Assembly: GCA_963782555.1 (NCBI GenBank)
Contig: CAWAKB010000001.1
Location: forward strand, 682,001-746,000
Direction of reading: 5' to 3'
Source: Hyphomicrobium_A sp963782555
GTDB lineage: Bacteria > Pseudomonadota > Alphaproteobacteria > Rhizobiales > Hyphomicrobiaceae
Length of the DNA: 64,000 bases
The stretch's first letter is position 1. Each line of letters begins with the position of its first letter. Below are positions 1-6,519 of the stretch, in pieces. The notes beneath the pieces were generated by a model. It worked only from the letters and a program-made list of their open reading frames with translations. It had not been told where the DNA came from and did no database searches. A program made the translations under genes and the position numbers.

Positions 1-332
1 GCGACGCCGGGCGTGGACAGAACCGCGTACTTCTCGTGACCGATCAGGAACGAAGGATCGTCGAAACTCTTGGTGCCGAGCGGCACCACCCAGAGGTCGC
101 CCTTGGCGTGATCGAGCATGGCCGCGATCATGCGCTCCGAGCCGATGTAGAGGCCGCACTGCACGGCGACCAGCACCACCGAGAACACGATGCCGATGAG
201 CGTGACGGCGAGGCTCAGCCGGTCGTGAAAAAGATTCCGGTAGGCGAGCTTGGCCGCCATCTTGACGGTCTTGGGCTTGCCGGCGGGTTGAGCCCCCGCA
301 ATTGCCGTCAAACTTTCGGTCTTCGCCTGCAT
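1..332 (-). CDS. ABC transporter permease, FtsX/MacB (DevC-like) family, partial 5' end
   Basis: Reading the minus strand from an ATG at 332 gives an open frame that runs off the left edge. It starts MQAKTESLTA, continues with a basic KMAAKLAYRNLFHDR stretch and then a hydrophobic helix (LAVTLIGIVFSVVLVAV). A periplasmic segment follows with DLWVVPLGTKSFDD. The 'YRNLFHDRxR' element before the first membrane helix and the 'DLWVVP' stretch are typical of DevC/MacB-like permeases that work with a LolD-type ATPase and a membrane-fusion protein to extrude substrates. A GAGGAAA ribosome site lies just upstream. Only about 110 residues are in the window, so the substrate cannot be judged. Confidence 0.7.
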   Translation of the reverse strand, partial: MQAKTESLTAIAGAQPAGKPKTVKMAAKLAYRNLFHDRLSLAVTLIGIVFSVVLVAVQCGLYIGSERMIAAMLDHAKGDLWVVPLGTKSFDDPSFLIGHEKYAVLSTPGV

Positions 333-390
333 GACTTGTTTCCTCGTCCCCGGATCGGCTCCGCGGCAGTTGATGGCTGTTTCTCGCAAG

Positions 391-422
391 TCTCGATCCC
401 GGCCATAGGGTCGGGATCGAGA
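391..422 (-). terminator. Hairpin downstream of secreted paralogue 1
   Basis: The arms TCTCGATCCCG and CGGGATCGAGA (extendable inward) form a long stem with a short ATAG loop, located after the stop of the gene ending at 478. There is no clear T-run on the minus strand, so it may be a weak or Rho-aided terminator. The same GATCCCG/CGGGATC core recurs after paralogues 2 and 3. Confidence 0.5.
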
Positions 423-477
423 GAGTGTCATGAACCTTGGAGCCGGCCAACCGGCTCCTGTTTGGCTTAGAGCCGGC

Positions 478-996
478 CTAGTCGCAAGAGACCGAGAGCG
501 TCATGCCGACGGACGGAAAGAACTTCTTGCAATCAAGCCTCTCGGCCGTCTTGGGCCCGTCTTCCGGCTCGGTCGCAGGGACGTCGGCCACAACCTTGGC
601 GGGCCCGGGCGTGGGCTCGGCCGCGTTGATTGTCGCCGTCTGCTCGACCGGTGAAAGCGCCGCGGTGGAGATTGAGGAGTTCTCGTTCTCGACCATTGCG
701 TCCATCACCTCGCTCTTGGCTTGCGGCAGCGGCGCGGGCTCGACCTCGGCAACGTCCTCGGTCGCAGGCTTCGACTTCTTGGTCGCGTAGACCTTCTTGG
801 CATGCCGGTGGCGCGCGTAATAGCGCCTCTCGCGCAAGCGCCGATGCTCATAGCGCTGCTGATGGCTCATGGCGCTGATGGCACCGATCGCCAGGCCGAC
901 AGCGAGGCGTCCCTTCCACCCGGCCTGGGCCGGCGGGGCCAGCATGGCGCTCATTGCGAAGACGGCCATCGCGACCGCGATCAGGATCCTGTTCAT
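478..996 (-). CDS. Small secreted protein, tandem family copy 1 (unknown function)
   Basis: The ATG at 996 is preceded by AAGGAGGA, so I prefer it over an in-frame ATG further upstream. The predicted protein is about 172 residues. It has a signal peptide ending near PPAQAG, a GWKGRLAVG segment, a very basic stretch (RRLRERRYYARHRHAKK), a Lys/Glu/Pro/Ala-rich linker, an ENSSISTA motif and a C-terminal CKKFFPSVGMTLSVSC block with two cysteines that could form a disulfide. I do not recognise the family. Three paralogues lie directly downstream on the plus coordinate, each with its own regulatory and terminator hairpins. Periplasmic or surface location is inferred from the signal peptide only. 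Confidence 0.75.
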   Translation of the reverse strand: MNRILIAVAMAVFAMSAMLAPPAQAGWKGRLAVGLAIGAISAMSHQQRYEHRRLRERRYYARHRHAKKVYATKKSKPATEDVAEVEPAPLPQAKSEVMDAMVENENSSISTAALSPVEQTATINAAEPTPGPAKVVADVPATEPEDGPKTAERLDCKKFFPSVGMTLSVSCD

Positions 997-1071
997 AGCG
1001 TCCTCCTTGGATGGGTCGTCCCGTGTGCTGTGATCCGTGAGACCGATCATGGGCGCGCCGGCGGTGCGATG

Positions 1072-1089
1072 CTGTTCCAGGTGGAACAG
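1072..1089. promoter_or_regulatory. Palindromic element CTGTTCC-N4-GGAACAG upstream of paralogue 1
   Basis: A perfect 7-4-7 inverted repeat lies about 80 bases before the start codon of the gene at 996. The same geometry recurs upstream of paralogues 2 and 4 and, decayed, upstream of 3. On the minus strand it is preceded by an AT-rich GAATTTTTCTGCC-like stretch. It could be an operator or an untranslated-region hairpin. No known binding site matches confidently. Confidence 0.5.
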
Positions 1090-1142
1090 GGCAGAAAAAT
1101 TCTCAAATTCTGAAAGGCGGAATTCTGGGTCCGTCCCCGCTG

Positions 1143-1169
1143 GCGATCCCGGCGCGGGACCGGGATCGC
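1143..1169 (-). terminator. Hairpin downstream of secreted paralogue 2
   Basis: The inverted repeat GCGATCCCGG / CCGGGATCGC with a 7-base loop lies after the stop of the gene ending at 1199. There is no T-run. It matches in core sequence the hairpins after paralogues 1 and 3. Confidence 0.5.
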
Positions 1170-1198
1170 AGCAGCGGTGCGTGTATTGGTGTTGGGGC

Positions 1199-1654
1199 TC
1201 ACTCGCAAGGGACGGTGAGGGTCATGCCCACCGAGGGGAAGAACTTCTTGCAGTCGAGCTTCTTGACCGACTTCGGCTCGTCTACCGGCTTGCTCTCCGA
1301 CAGAGCCGCAACCGGCTCCGCCTCGACCGGCGCAAGGGACGCCGTGGAGATGGAGGAGTTCTCGCTCTGGGCGACGTCGTCCTTCTCCACCTTCTCCTCG
1401 GGCTCGGCCTTGGCCACGGACTTCGTCGCAGTCGACTTCTTGGTCACCTTGACGTCGTCTGGCGCCTCGCGGCGCACGTAGTGATGGCGCCGGCGGTGGT
1501 ACTCGCTGTAGCCGCTCGAATTGCCGTGGGCGGTGAACGAGCCGATCGGGAATCCGAAGCCGAGACGGACCCTCATGCCGGCCTCGGCTGCCGAGGCGAA
1601 GAAGGTGGTGGCGGCGAGAATGGCCGTGGCGAATGCGATCAACGTCTTGGTCAT
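1199..1654 (-). CDS. Small secreted protein, tandem family copy 2 (unknown function)
   Basis: The start ATG at 1654 has an AGGAGGA site. The protein of about 151 residues has a signal peptide (MTKTLIAFATAILAATTFFA, cut near AEAG), a GMRVRLGFGFP motif right after it, a His/Arg-rich stretch (YHRRRHHYVRR), a Lys/Glu-rich linker, SENSSISTAS, and the C-terminal CKKFFPSVGMTLTVPC block. It is most like copy 4 in its N-terminus (G-x-R-V-x-L-G-F-G) and like copies 1 and 3 in its C-terminus. The function is unknown. The arrangement suggests local gene duplication. Confidence 0.75.
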   Translation of the reverse strand: MTKTLIAFATAILAATTFFASAAEAGMRVRLGFGFPIGSFTAHGNSSGYSEYHRRRHHYVRREAPDDVKVTKKSTATKSVAKAEPEEKVEKDDVAQSENSSISTASLAPVEAEPVAALSESKPVDEPKSVKKLDCKKFFPSVGMTLTVPCE

Positions 1655-1748
1655 GGCGTCCTCCTGCAAGCGGTCGTTGTGTCGGCGAGCGCCCCTCGGG
1701 CGCTGGAGTGATGTCTGAGGCAACCTTGGCGTTGGGGGCGGGGCGGCG

Positions 1749-1766
1749 CTGTCCCAGGGGGAACAG
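1749..1766. promoter_or_regulatory. Palindromic element upstream of paralogue 2
   Basis: CTGTCCC-N4-GGAACAG has the same 7-4-7 layout as the element at 1072-1089, with one mismatch. It is centred about 100 bases before the start at 1654. The adjacent minus-strand sequence GAATTTCG...CCCTGTTCC is also conserved with copy 1. Confidence 0.45.
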
Positions 1767-1800
1767 GGCGGCGAAATTCTTCAAGGTGTTCGCGGTCGGC

Positions 1801-1837
1801 TGAAAAAGCGCGATCCCGGCCTTGCGGTCGGGATCGC
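1801..1837 (-). terminator. Rho-independent terminator of secreted paralogue 3
   Basis: The stem GCGATCCCG / CGGGATCGC is followed on the minus strand by CGCTTTTTCA, giving a clear stem plus T-run after the stop of the gene at 1863. Confidence 0.7.
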
Positions 1838-1862
1838 CACGTCTCGTTCTCAAGCGGTGGGT

Positions 1863-2324
1863 TTAGTCGCAGGACACGGTGAGGGTCATGCCCACGGAGG
1901 GGAAGAACTGCTTGCAGCCGACGTCCTTGGCAGCGGCGACCTTCTTCATCTCGGGCTCGGCAGCGGCGACGGGCTTGGCCTCGGCTACCTTGCCGTTGGC
2001 GGTGGAGATCGAGGAGTTCTCAGACACCACGGTCTGGGTCTGGGTCGGGGTCTCGGTCTTCTCCTCGACCTTGGCGACGCTTTGCGAGGACGCGGCCGGC
2101 TTGTGAGCAACATGAACCTTCCGCCGCACGCTGCGGTGCACGGAGCTGTAATGGCGCCGGCGGAAATAACGGAAGTAGCCTCCGCCGCAACCGGCCTTCT
2201 CAAGCGTGGAGAAGCCCGCAGGCGCGGCGAGGCGGACGTTGAAGCCGGCGGCCTCGGCGCCCGAGCCGAACAGGGCGGCGACGGCAAAGAAGGCAGCGGC
2301 GGCAGCGATCAGCATCTTGTTCAC
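1863..2324 (-). CDS. Small secreted protein, tandem family copy 3 (unknown function)
   Basis: The likely start is the GTG at 2324, with GGAG upstream; an ATG three codons in is the alternative. The product is about 153 residues. It has a signal peptide ending GSGAEA, a GFNVRLAAP element, a glycine/aromatic and Arg-rich section (YFRYFRRRHY), a Thr/Gln/Val-rich linker, SENSSISTAN and a C-terminal CKQFFPSVGMTLTVSC. It is a member of the four-gene tandem family and carries an additional Cys in the 'AGCGGGY' stretch. The function is not recognisable. Confidence 0.75.
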   Translation of the reverse strand: MNKMLIAAAAAFFAVAALFGSGAEAAGFNVRLAAPAGFSTLEKAGCGGGYFRYFRRRHYSSVHRSVRRKVHVAHKPAASSQSVAKVEEKTETPTQTQTVVSENSSISTANGKVAEAKPVAAAEPEMKKVAAAKDVGCKQFFPSVGMTLTVSCD

Positions 2325-2388
2325 GGCAGGTCTCCATAGCTGGGTGTTCGTTTCTGGAGCTGATCATGGGTGAGACGGGCCCGCGCCG

Positions 2389-2406
2389 CTGTTTCGGCCG
2401 TGACAT
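2389..2406. promoter_or_regulatory. Degenerate palindrome upstream of paralogue 3
   Basis: CTGTTTC-N4-GTGACAT occupies the same relative place (about 70 bases before the start) and keeps the 7-4-7 spacing, but its right arm matches GGAACAG at only 4 of 7 positions. I report it for comparison with the intact elements. Confidence 0.25.
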
Positions 2407-2462
2407 GCGAAAGATTTTTCTCGTTGCTCCCTGTCTGGCGGCGCCTCGGCCCACGCCTTTCC

Positions 2463-2501
2463 ACAAAAAGGCTCGGCCCCGATCTTGCGATCGGGGCCGA
2501 G
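2463..2501 (-). terminator. Rho-independent terminator of secreted paralogue 4
   Basis: Perfect 13-base arms CTCGGCCCCGATC / GATCGGGGCCGAG around a TTGC loop are followed on the minus strand by CCTTTTTGTGG. This is the strongest terminator in the window. Confidence 0.85.
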
Positions 2502-2551
2502 AGGCCGGGATTAGCGTGGGGGGAGGACGCATACTCAACCGGCCTAGGGGC

Positions 2552-3013
2552 TCATTCGCAGGGCACCGAGAGCGTCAGGCCGACGGTGGGGAAGAACTTC
2601 TTGCAATCGATTCTGTGGGCCGTCTGGGGCTCGCTCGGGGTCACCGCCGCCGTCTTGACGGGCTCGGAGGGCGTCGTCTGAGCGGTTTCGACCTGCGCCA
2701 CGGAGATCGAGGAGTTCTCGGTCTCTGCAACCTTGGCTGGGGTCGTCTCGGCCATTTCCTCGACCTTGGCGACGCTGTCCGACGACTTCTTGGCCACGTG
2801 GACCGGAGCCGTCTCATGCCGGCGCGCGGCGTGGTAGGCCCGCTTCCGGGCGGCCCGGTCGCGCTCCTGGGCGGCCTCTTTGTTGTAGTCGGTCATGTAG
2901 GGCGGAAGGCCGCCAAAGCCTAGATGGACCCTGAATCCGGCCTCCGCGGCCGAGGTCAGCATGGTGGTGGCGGCGAGAATGAGGGTGGCGAGAGCTGCGA
3001 TCGACTTGGTCAT
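2552..3013 (-). CDS. Small secreted protein, tandem family copy 4 (unknown function)
   Basis: The ATG at 3013 follows AGGAGGT. The product is 153 residues: signal peptide (MTKSIAALATLILAATTMLT, cut near AEAG), GFRVHLGFGGLP, a charged region (ERDRAARKRAYHAARRH), a Thr/Pro/Glu-rich linker, ENSSISVA, and C-terminal CKKFFPTVGLTLSVPC. It is the outermost copy of the family and has both a perfect upstream palindrome and a strong downstream terminator, so it is probably a single-gene unit. The function is unknown. Confidence 0.75.
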   Translation of the reverse strand: MTKSIAALATLILAATTMLTSAAEAGFRVHLGFGGLPPYMTDYNKEAAQERDRAARKRAYHAARRHETAPVHVAKKSSDSVAKVEEMAETTPAKVAETENSSISVAQVETAQTTPSEPVKTAAVTPSEPQTAHRIDCKKFFPTVGLTLSVPCE

Positions 3014-3409
3014 GGCTTAGTACCTCCTCAGGTTGGGGCTTTGCCCCTTTGCTGTGTCCCTGAGGCCCACAATGGCTCTCAGCCGGCCCGTCTGCTGTTC
3101 CTGCCGGAACAGGGCAGCTCTTTTTTTGAGAAGGGGCCCTACAGGCCCTAAGGCACCGCTGTTTGGCAGCACTTGCCCCGCAACGCCTCGAAACATGCCA
3201 CTTGCTCGGGCACGGGCCGGCGCCTGGCGATTTGGCGATACGCATCGGTTTGTGGCTGCGCTGGAGCTCTTAGACCTGCTAGGATGCGGTGCCGGGTCTG
3301 GGGTGGCGGGATCTGGCAGACATGGAACAATTCCGCACACGGCAGTTGCCAAGATCGCCCGATCTGACGTAACGCTGCCATACCCTGGTCGCCGGACCCG
3401 AAGAATCGC
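3014..3409. other. Intergenic region between divergent genes
   Basis: No convincing gene. It contains the palindrome at 3095-3112 and a short T-tract near 3120-3127. The frames seen here are Arg-rich shadows without ribosome sites. It presumably holds the divergent promoters of paralogue 4 and the Rrf2 gene. Confidence 0.5.
3095..3112. promoter_or_regulatory. Palindromic element CTGTTCC-N4-GGAACAG upstream of paralogue 4
   Basis: A perfect 7-4-7 inverted repeat, identical in both arms to the one upstream of copy 1, lies about 80 bases before the ATG at 3013 and next to an AT-rich tract. Confidence 0.5.
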
Positions 3410-3898
3410 ATGCGCCTCAATAAATCAACGAGCTACGCCGTCCGCATCTTGATCGACTGCGCAAGGGCAGGGGATCGGCTGATCAAAGTCGCCGACATTG
3501 CGCAGCGCCTCGACATCACCCAGCAGAACGCCTTTAAAATCGTGCATCTCTTGTCGCGGGCTGGCTTTCTGGCCTCCGTCCGCGGCCGCAATGGCGGCGT
3601 CAGGCTGGCGCGGCCGGCCACCAAGATCCGTGTCGGCGACGTGGTCCGGGCAATCGAGTTCACGCGGATCGACGGCAATCAATCGGGCAGCCACGCGAGC
3701 CTCACCCAGATCGTCGATGACGCGCTTGAGGCTTTCATCACCGTGCTCGATCAGCATACCCTGGCCGAGATGGCCAAGGCCAGCCAAGGGGCCCCTGAGA
3801 CCGGGTCTGGCAGCCGGTCGCCCGGGAAGGCCGCCCTACGGGCGAGCCCCGTTGGCTCGCGTGCACGGCGCGGGCCCCAGCAGGTCGTGGCCCGCTGA
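3410..3898 (+). CDS. Rrf2 family transcriptional regulator lacking cluster cysteines
   Basis: The 162-residue protein begins MRLNKSTSYAVRILIDCA, the Rrf2 N-terminal signature. A winged helix-turn-helix follows (VADIAQRLDITQQNAFKIVH, recognition wing SVRGRNGGVRLARP). In IscR, NsrR and RirA, three cysteines about 90-105 residues in bind an Fe-S cluster. Here that stretch reads TRIDGNQSGSHAS, with no cysteine, so direct cluster sensing by that route seems lost. The C-terminal 40 residues are low-complexity and basic. It sits 216 bases upstream of the Bfd/bacterioferritin genes, which suggests, but does not prove, a role in iron or redox control. Confidence 0.85.
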   Translation: MRLNKSTSYAVRILIDCARAGDRLIKVADIAQRLDITQQNAFKIVHLLSRAGFLASVRGRNGGVRLARPATKIRVGDVVRAIEFTRIDGNQSGSHASLTQIVDDALEAFITVLDQHTLAEMAKASQGAPETGSGSRSPGKAALRASPVGSRARRGPQQVVAR

Positions 3899-4113
3899 CC
3901 GGTCCCGGTGCGGCGCCCGAGCCCCTTGACAGGGCCTGCAAACCCTTCAAAACTCGAAATAGAGCTTCCATATTAGGGGCATGGTACCCGGTCCTGGGCG
4001 ACCTCGATTGAGCGAGATATGAGAGACGACGCTGTCAGGTTGCGTGTCGAGACGGCTGGAGCATCCCTCCGGTCGGATGCGTGCGCATGGGTGACGTTGG
4101 GGGGAAGCGCTCC

Positions 4114-4455
4114 ATGATCGTCTGCTCCTGCACAGTCATCTCCGATCGGGATATCGAGGCAGCCCTGCTCGAGATCCTGAACCGCCCCGATGCGCCAATC
4201 CCGACACCGGGCGTCGTCTATCGGCACCTGCAGAAGCGCATGAACTGCTGCGGGTGCGCGCCGCTGGCGGTCGAGACGATCTACAACAAGGTCGACGAGC
4301 TTGAGCGGAAGGGACTGATTTCTCCCAACGTTTGCGAAGTCGCGCGCAGCAAGTTGCTCGAGTTTTCAGCGTGGCGTCCGCGCGCGCGTCAGAAGAGTGA
4401 GGACGTGCTGCCCGCTGCCGCCGCGCCCGAGGACGGCTCCCTCAAAATCGCATAA
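4114..4455 (+). CDS. Bfd-like (2Fe-2S) ferredoxin, copy 1
   Basis: I chose the ATG at 4114 (MIVCSC), which has GGGGGAAG upstream, because the conserved family starts there. The 113-residue protein has C4-x-C6 and C45-x2-C48, the 2Fe-2S ligand layout of bacterioferritin-associated ferredoxin, plus the Bfd signature I-S-D-R-D-I after the first cysteine pair. A helical C-terminal extension (VDELERKGLI) makes it longer than the ~64-residue E. coli Bfd. It probably delivers electrons to the bacterioferritin encoded 162 bases downstream to release stored iron. Unlike copies 2 and 3, I see no sigma-54 site upstream. Confidence 0.85.
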   Translation: MIVCSCTVISDRDIEAALLEILNRPDAPIPTPGVVYRHLQKRMNCCGCAPLAVETIYNKVDELERKGLISPNVCEVARSKLLEFSAWRPRARQKSEDVLPAAAAPEDGSLKIA

Positions 4456-4617
4456 GCTCGCTTCCGGCAATTTTTGCGCTGGCATCCCGTTAAATCTCCC
4501 ACCACAATCAGCCCGCGGCCTCGCGCGAGGCACGCTCCCTGAAGTCACGACGCGGCCAGCCCGCCGTTCAACTCAGCAATTCCTACCTCGTTTTCTCAGC
4601 AGGCACGGAGGGCAGCC

Positions 4618-5115
4618 ATGAAAGGCAATAAAGAGGTCATCGAGGCGTTGAACCACGCTCTGAAGCTGGAGCTTGGCGCCGTCAACCAATACTGGCTGCA
4701 CTATCGCAGGCTCGACGATTGGGGCTTCACCAAGCTCGCCAAGAAAGAGCGCGCCGAATTGATCGAGGAGATGAACCACGCCGACAAGCTCATCACGCGC
4801 ATCATCTTTCTCGAAGGCCTGCCCAAGATGCAGGAGATTGCGCCTCTGATGATCGGCGAGACGCTCAAAGAGGTGCTCGAATGCGACCTCAAGGGCGAGT
4901 ACATCGCCCAGGAGTACTACACCAAGGCGCGTGAAATCTGCCGCTCCCACAAGGACTACGTGTCGATGGATCTGTTCGAGGAGCTGCTCGAGGACGAGGA
5001 GGGCCACATCGACTTCCTGGAGACGCAGCTCGACCTTCTGAAGAGCATCGGCATCCAGAACTTTGGTCAGCTGCAGGCCGATTCCGCCAACGATGTGGAG
5101 GGCAAGGCCGACTAG
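4618..5115 (+). CDS. bfr: Bacterioferritin, copy 1 (intact)
   Basis: The 165-residue protein is full length for bacterioferritin. All diiron ferroxidase ligands fall at the canonical numbers: E18, E51, H54, E94, E127 and H130. Met52, the axial ligand of the inter-subunit haem, is also present. The protein oxidises Fe(II) and stores Fe(III) mineral in a 24-subunit cytoplasmic shell. The start ATG follows GGAGG. It is paired with the Bfd-like ferredoxin upstream, which fits storage plus reductive release. Of three bfr copies here it is the only one with a normal start codon. Confidence 0.95.
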   Translation: MKGNKEVIEALNHALKLELGAVNQYWLHYRRLDDWGFTKLAKKERAELIEEMNHADKLITRIIFLEGLPKMQEIAPLMIGETLKEVLECDLKGEYIAQEYYTKAREICRSHKDYVSMDLFEELLEDEEGHIDFLETQLDLLKSIGIQNFGQLQADSANDVEGKAD

Positions 5116-5193
5116 GCCCTTGGCCCCGGCGGCGGCGCCAGATCGCAAATTGCAGCAAATGCGACAATGGTCCGGCCGTCGCCTATGTGACGA

Positions 5194-5209
5194 TGTTGTG
5201 ATCCCAACA
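5194..5209 (+). promoter_or_regulatory. NifA-type upstream activator site TGT-N10-ACA (unit A)
   Basis: TGTTGTGATCCCAACA matches the NifA upstream activating sequence TGT-N10-ACA and is extended to a TGTTG/CAACA palindrome. It lies about 60-75 bases upstream of the -24 element of the sigma-54 promoter at 5268, within the normal range, and is conserved exactly in unit B. Other enhancer-binding proteins cannot be excluded. Confidence 0.6.
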
Positions 5210-5267
5210 CACAGAGAAATCCCGGAAACGCAGTGTTCTTCCGATAGTTAGCGGGTGAGCCGGGCAC

Positions 5268-5282
5268 TGGCACGCCGATTGC
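5268..5282 (+). promoter_or_regulatory. Sigma-54 (RpoN) -24/-12 promoter, unit A
   Basis: TGGCAC-GCCGA-TTGC is a perfect TGGCAC-N5-TTGC match, with GG at 5269-5270 and GC at 5281-5282. Transcription would start near 5294, ahead of the small ORF at 5323 and bfd copy 2 at 5430. Confidence 0.8.
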
Positions 5283-5322
5283 TCTTATCCATGATGAGGT
5301 CCTGGGAAGGGAGTTCTCATTC

Positions 5323-5433
5323 ATGGTCGGTGCGACCCCAGAAGCGCTCGTTGTGGCCATCATCGTCACCCTGTTCACCGCAGGGTCGGCGGCGCTGGTC
5401 GCGCTGGCGATGGCACTGTGGGGGGACCGATGA
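5323..5433 (+). CDS. 36-residue single-helix membrane peptide, overlaps bfd copy 2
   Basis: ATG to TGA encodes MVGATPEALV... with one hydrophobic helix (VVAIIVTLFTAGSAALVALA) and a short WGDR tail. Its stop overlaps the bfd2 start in an ATGA arrangement, the usual sign of translational coupling, and GGGAG lies upstream. It begins about 30 bases after the predicted sigma-54 start. The counterpart in unit B is broken by an early stop and indel, so it is either dispensable or only a leader that sets bfd translation. It resembles no family I know. Confidence 0.45.
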   Translation: MVGATPEALVVAIIVTLFTAGSAALVALAMALWGDR

Positions 5434-5771
5434 TCGTCTGCTCTTGCGCCGTCATCTGCGATCGCGACATCGAGAATGCGCTGGTCGAGATCTTGAATCA
5501 GCAGGATGCACCAATCCCCACGCCCGGTATCGTCTATCGGCACCTGCAGAAGCGCATGAACTGCTGCGGATGTGCGCCGCTGGCCGTCGAGACGATCTAT
5601 AACAAGGTCGACGAGCTCGAGCGGAAGGGGCTGATTTCTGCCAACGTTTGCGCCACCGCGCGCAGCAAGCTACTGCAGTTCTCCACTTGGCGTGCGCTGC
5701 TGCGCGGCGCCCAGTTGGAATTGCCTTCTCAAGCGAGTTTCGCCGACGAAGGCGCCCTCGAGGTCGCCTGA
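5430..5771 (+). CDS. Bfd-like (2Fe-2S) ferredoxin, copy 2
   Basis: The 113-residue protein starts MIVCSCAVICDRD, with GGGGGGA just upstream. The ligand cysteines C4, C6, C45 and C48 are retained, and two further cysteines at C10 and C46 are notable. Nearly identical to copy 3 and clearly homologous to copy 1, it differs from copy 1 mainly in the C-terminal tail (WRALLRGAQLELP). It lies in a sigma-54 unit upstream of a broken bacterioferritin copy. The expected role is an electron donor to bacterioferritin under the control of the TGT-N10-ACA/RpoN promoter. Confidence 0.85.
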   Translation: MIVCSCAVICDRDIENALVEILNQQDAPIPTPGIVYRHLQKRMNCCGCAPLAVETIYNKVDELERKGLISANVCATARSKLLQFSTWRALLRGAQLELPSQASFADEGALEVA

Positions 5772-5812
5772 CCGATCCCGCAACAAACGTCCACGCAAGA
5801 TAAAGGGGCCTC

Positions 5813-6309
5813 ATAAAAGGCAACAAAGAGGTCATCGAGGCGCTGAACGAGGCTCTGAAGCTGGAGCTCGGTGCCGTCAATCAGTATTGGCTGCACTTTC
5901 GCCGCCTCGACGACTGGGGCTTCACCAAGCTCGCCAAGAAGGAGCGCGCCGAATCGATCGAGGAGATGGACCACGCGGACAAGCTGATCACGCGCATCCT
6001 CTTCCTCGAAGGCTTTCCCAAGATGCAGGAGATCGCGCCGCTGATGATCGGCGAGACCTGAAAGAGGTGCTCGAGTGCGATCTGAAGGGCGAGTACATGG
6101 CGCAGGAGTTCTATACCAAGGCGCGCGACATGTGCCGCGAGCACAAGGACTACGTCTCGATGGACCTGTTCGAGGAGCTGCTGCATGAGGAGGAGGGCCA
6201 CATCGACTTCCTGGAAACGCAGCTCGACCTGTTGAAGAACATCGGGATCCAGAACTACGGGCAGCTGCAGGCCGATTCCGCCAACGACGTGGAAGGCAAG
6301 GCCGATTAG
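5813..6309 (+). pseudogene. bfr: Bacterioferritin copy 2, start lost (ATA) and frameshifted
   Basis: Homology to bfr copy 1 begins at ATAAAAGGCAAC, where ATG should be, and runs to the TAG at 6309. The block is 497 bases against 498 in copies 1 and 3. One C is missing from ACCCTGAAA near 6056-6058, which makes an in-frame TGA right after G-E-T. The second half (LKGEYMAQEF to the end) stays open in another frame and keeps E94, E127 and H130. With both defects a full protein is unlikely. If the missing C is a read error, only the ATA start issue remains, as in copy 3. Confidence 0.8.
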
Positions 6310-6388
6310 GCGCTTGGCCCCGGCGGCGGCGCCAAAATCGCAATTTGCAGCAAATGCGACATAGGCCGGGGCGTCGCCAATGCGACGA

Positions 6389-6404
6389 TGTTGTGATCCC
6401 AACA
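6389..6404 (+). promoter_or_regulatory. NifA-type upstream activator site TGT-N10-ACA (unit B)
   Basis: Identical 16-base palindromic site to 5194-5209. It is retained although the surrounding bases have diverged. Confidence 0.6.
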
Positions 6405-6463
6405 TCCAGAGAAACCCGGAAACTAAGTGTTCTTCCTATAGTTGAGCGGCGTGTCCGGGCATC

Positions 6464-6478
6464 TGGCACGCAGGTTGC
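6464..6478 (+). promoter_or_regulatory. Sigma-54 (RpoN) -24/-12 promoter, unit B
   Basis: TGGCAC-GCAGG-TTGC again fits TGGCAC-N5-TTGC perfectly. The spacer differs from unit A while both conserved blocks are unchanged, which argues for selection on the promoter. Confidence 0.8.
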
Positions 6479-6519
6479 TCTTATCCATGAGGAGGTGTCT
6501 GGCAGGGGACACCTCATGC

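Larger units (their letters stand above)
5116..6309 (+). repeat. Tandem duplication unit A (UAS, sigma-54 promoter, small ORF, bfd2, bfr2)
   Basis: The ~1.19 kb block following bfr copy 1 is repeated, with long identical stretches, at 6310-7508. Identity is essentially complete across the bfd 3' half and the bfd-bfr spacer. It is lower in the promoter region and the bfr 3' half. The duplication is therefore recent, with patchy divergence or gene conversion. Confidence 0.8.

Noticed and set aside
1072..1089. ECF sigma (EcfG-type GGAAC-N16/17-GTT) promoter
   Set aside because: GGAAC is present in the palindromes, but no GTT follows at the right distance in copies 1 or 4.
1072..3112. LexA (SOS) boxes
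   Set aside because: Alphaproteobacterial LexA sites are direct GTTC-N7-GTTC repeats; these are inverted GTTC/GAAC with other spacing.
3926..3976. Sigma-70 promoter with TTGACA at 3926-3931 before bfd copy 1
   Set aside because: No -10 box with proper spacing; TATTAG at 3971 is too far away. Left out as a feature.
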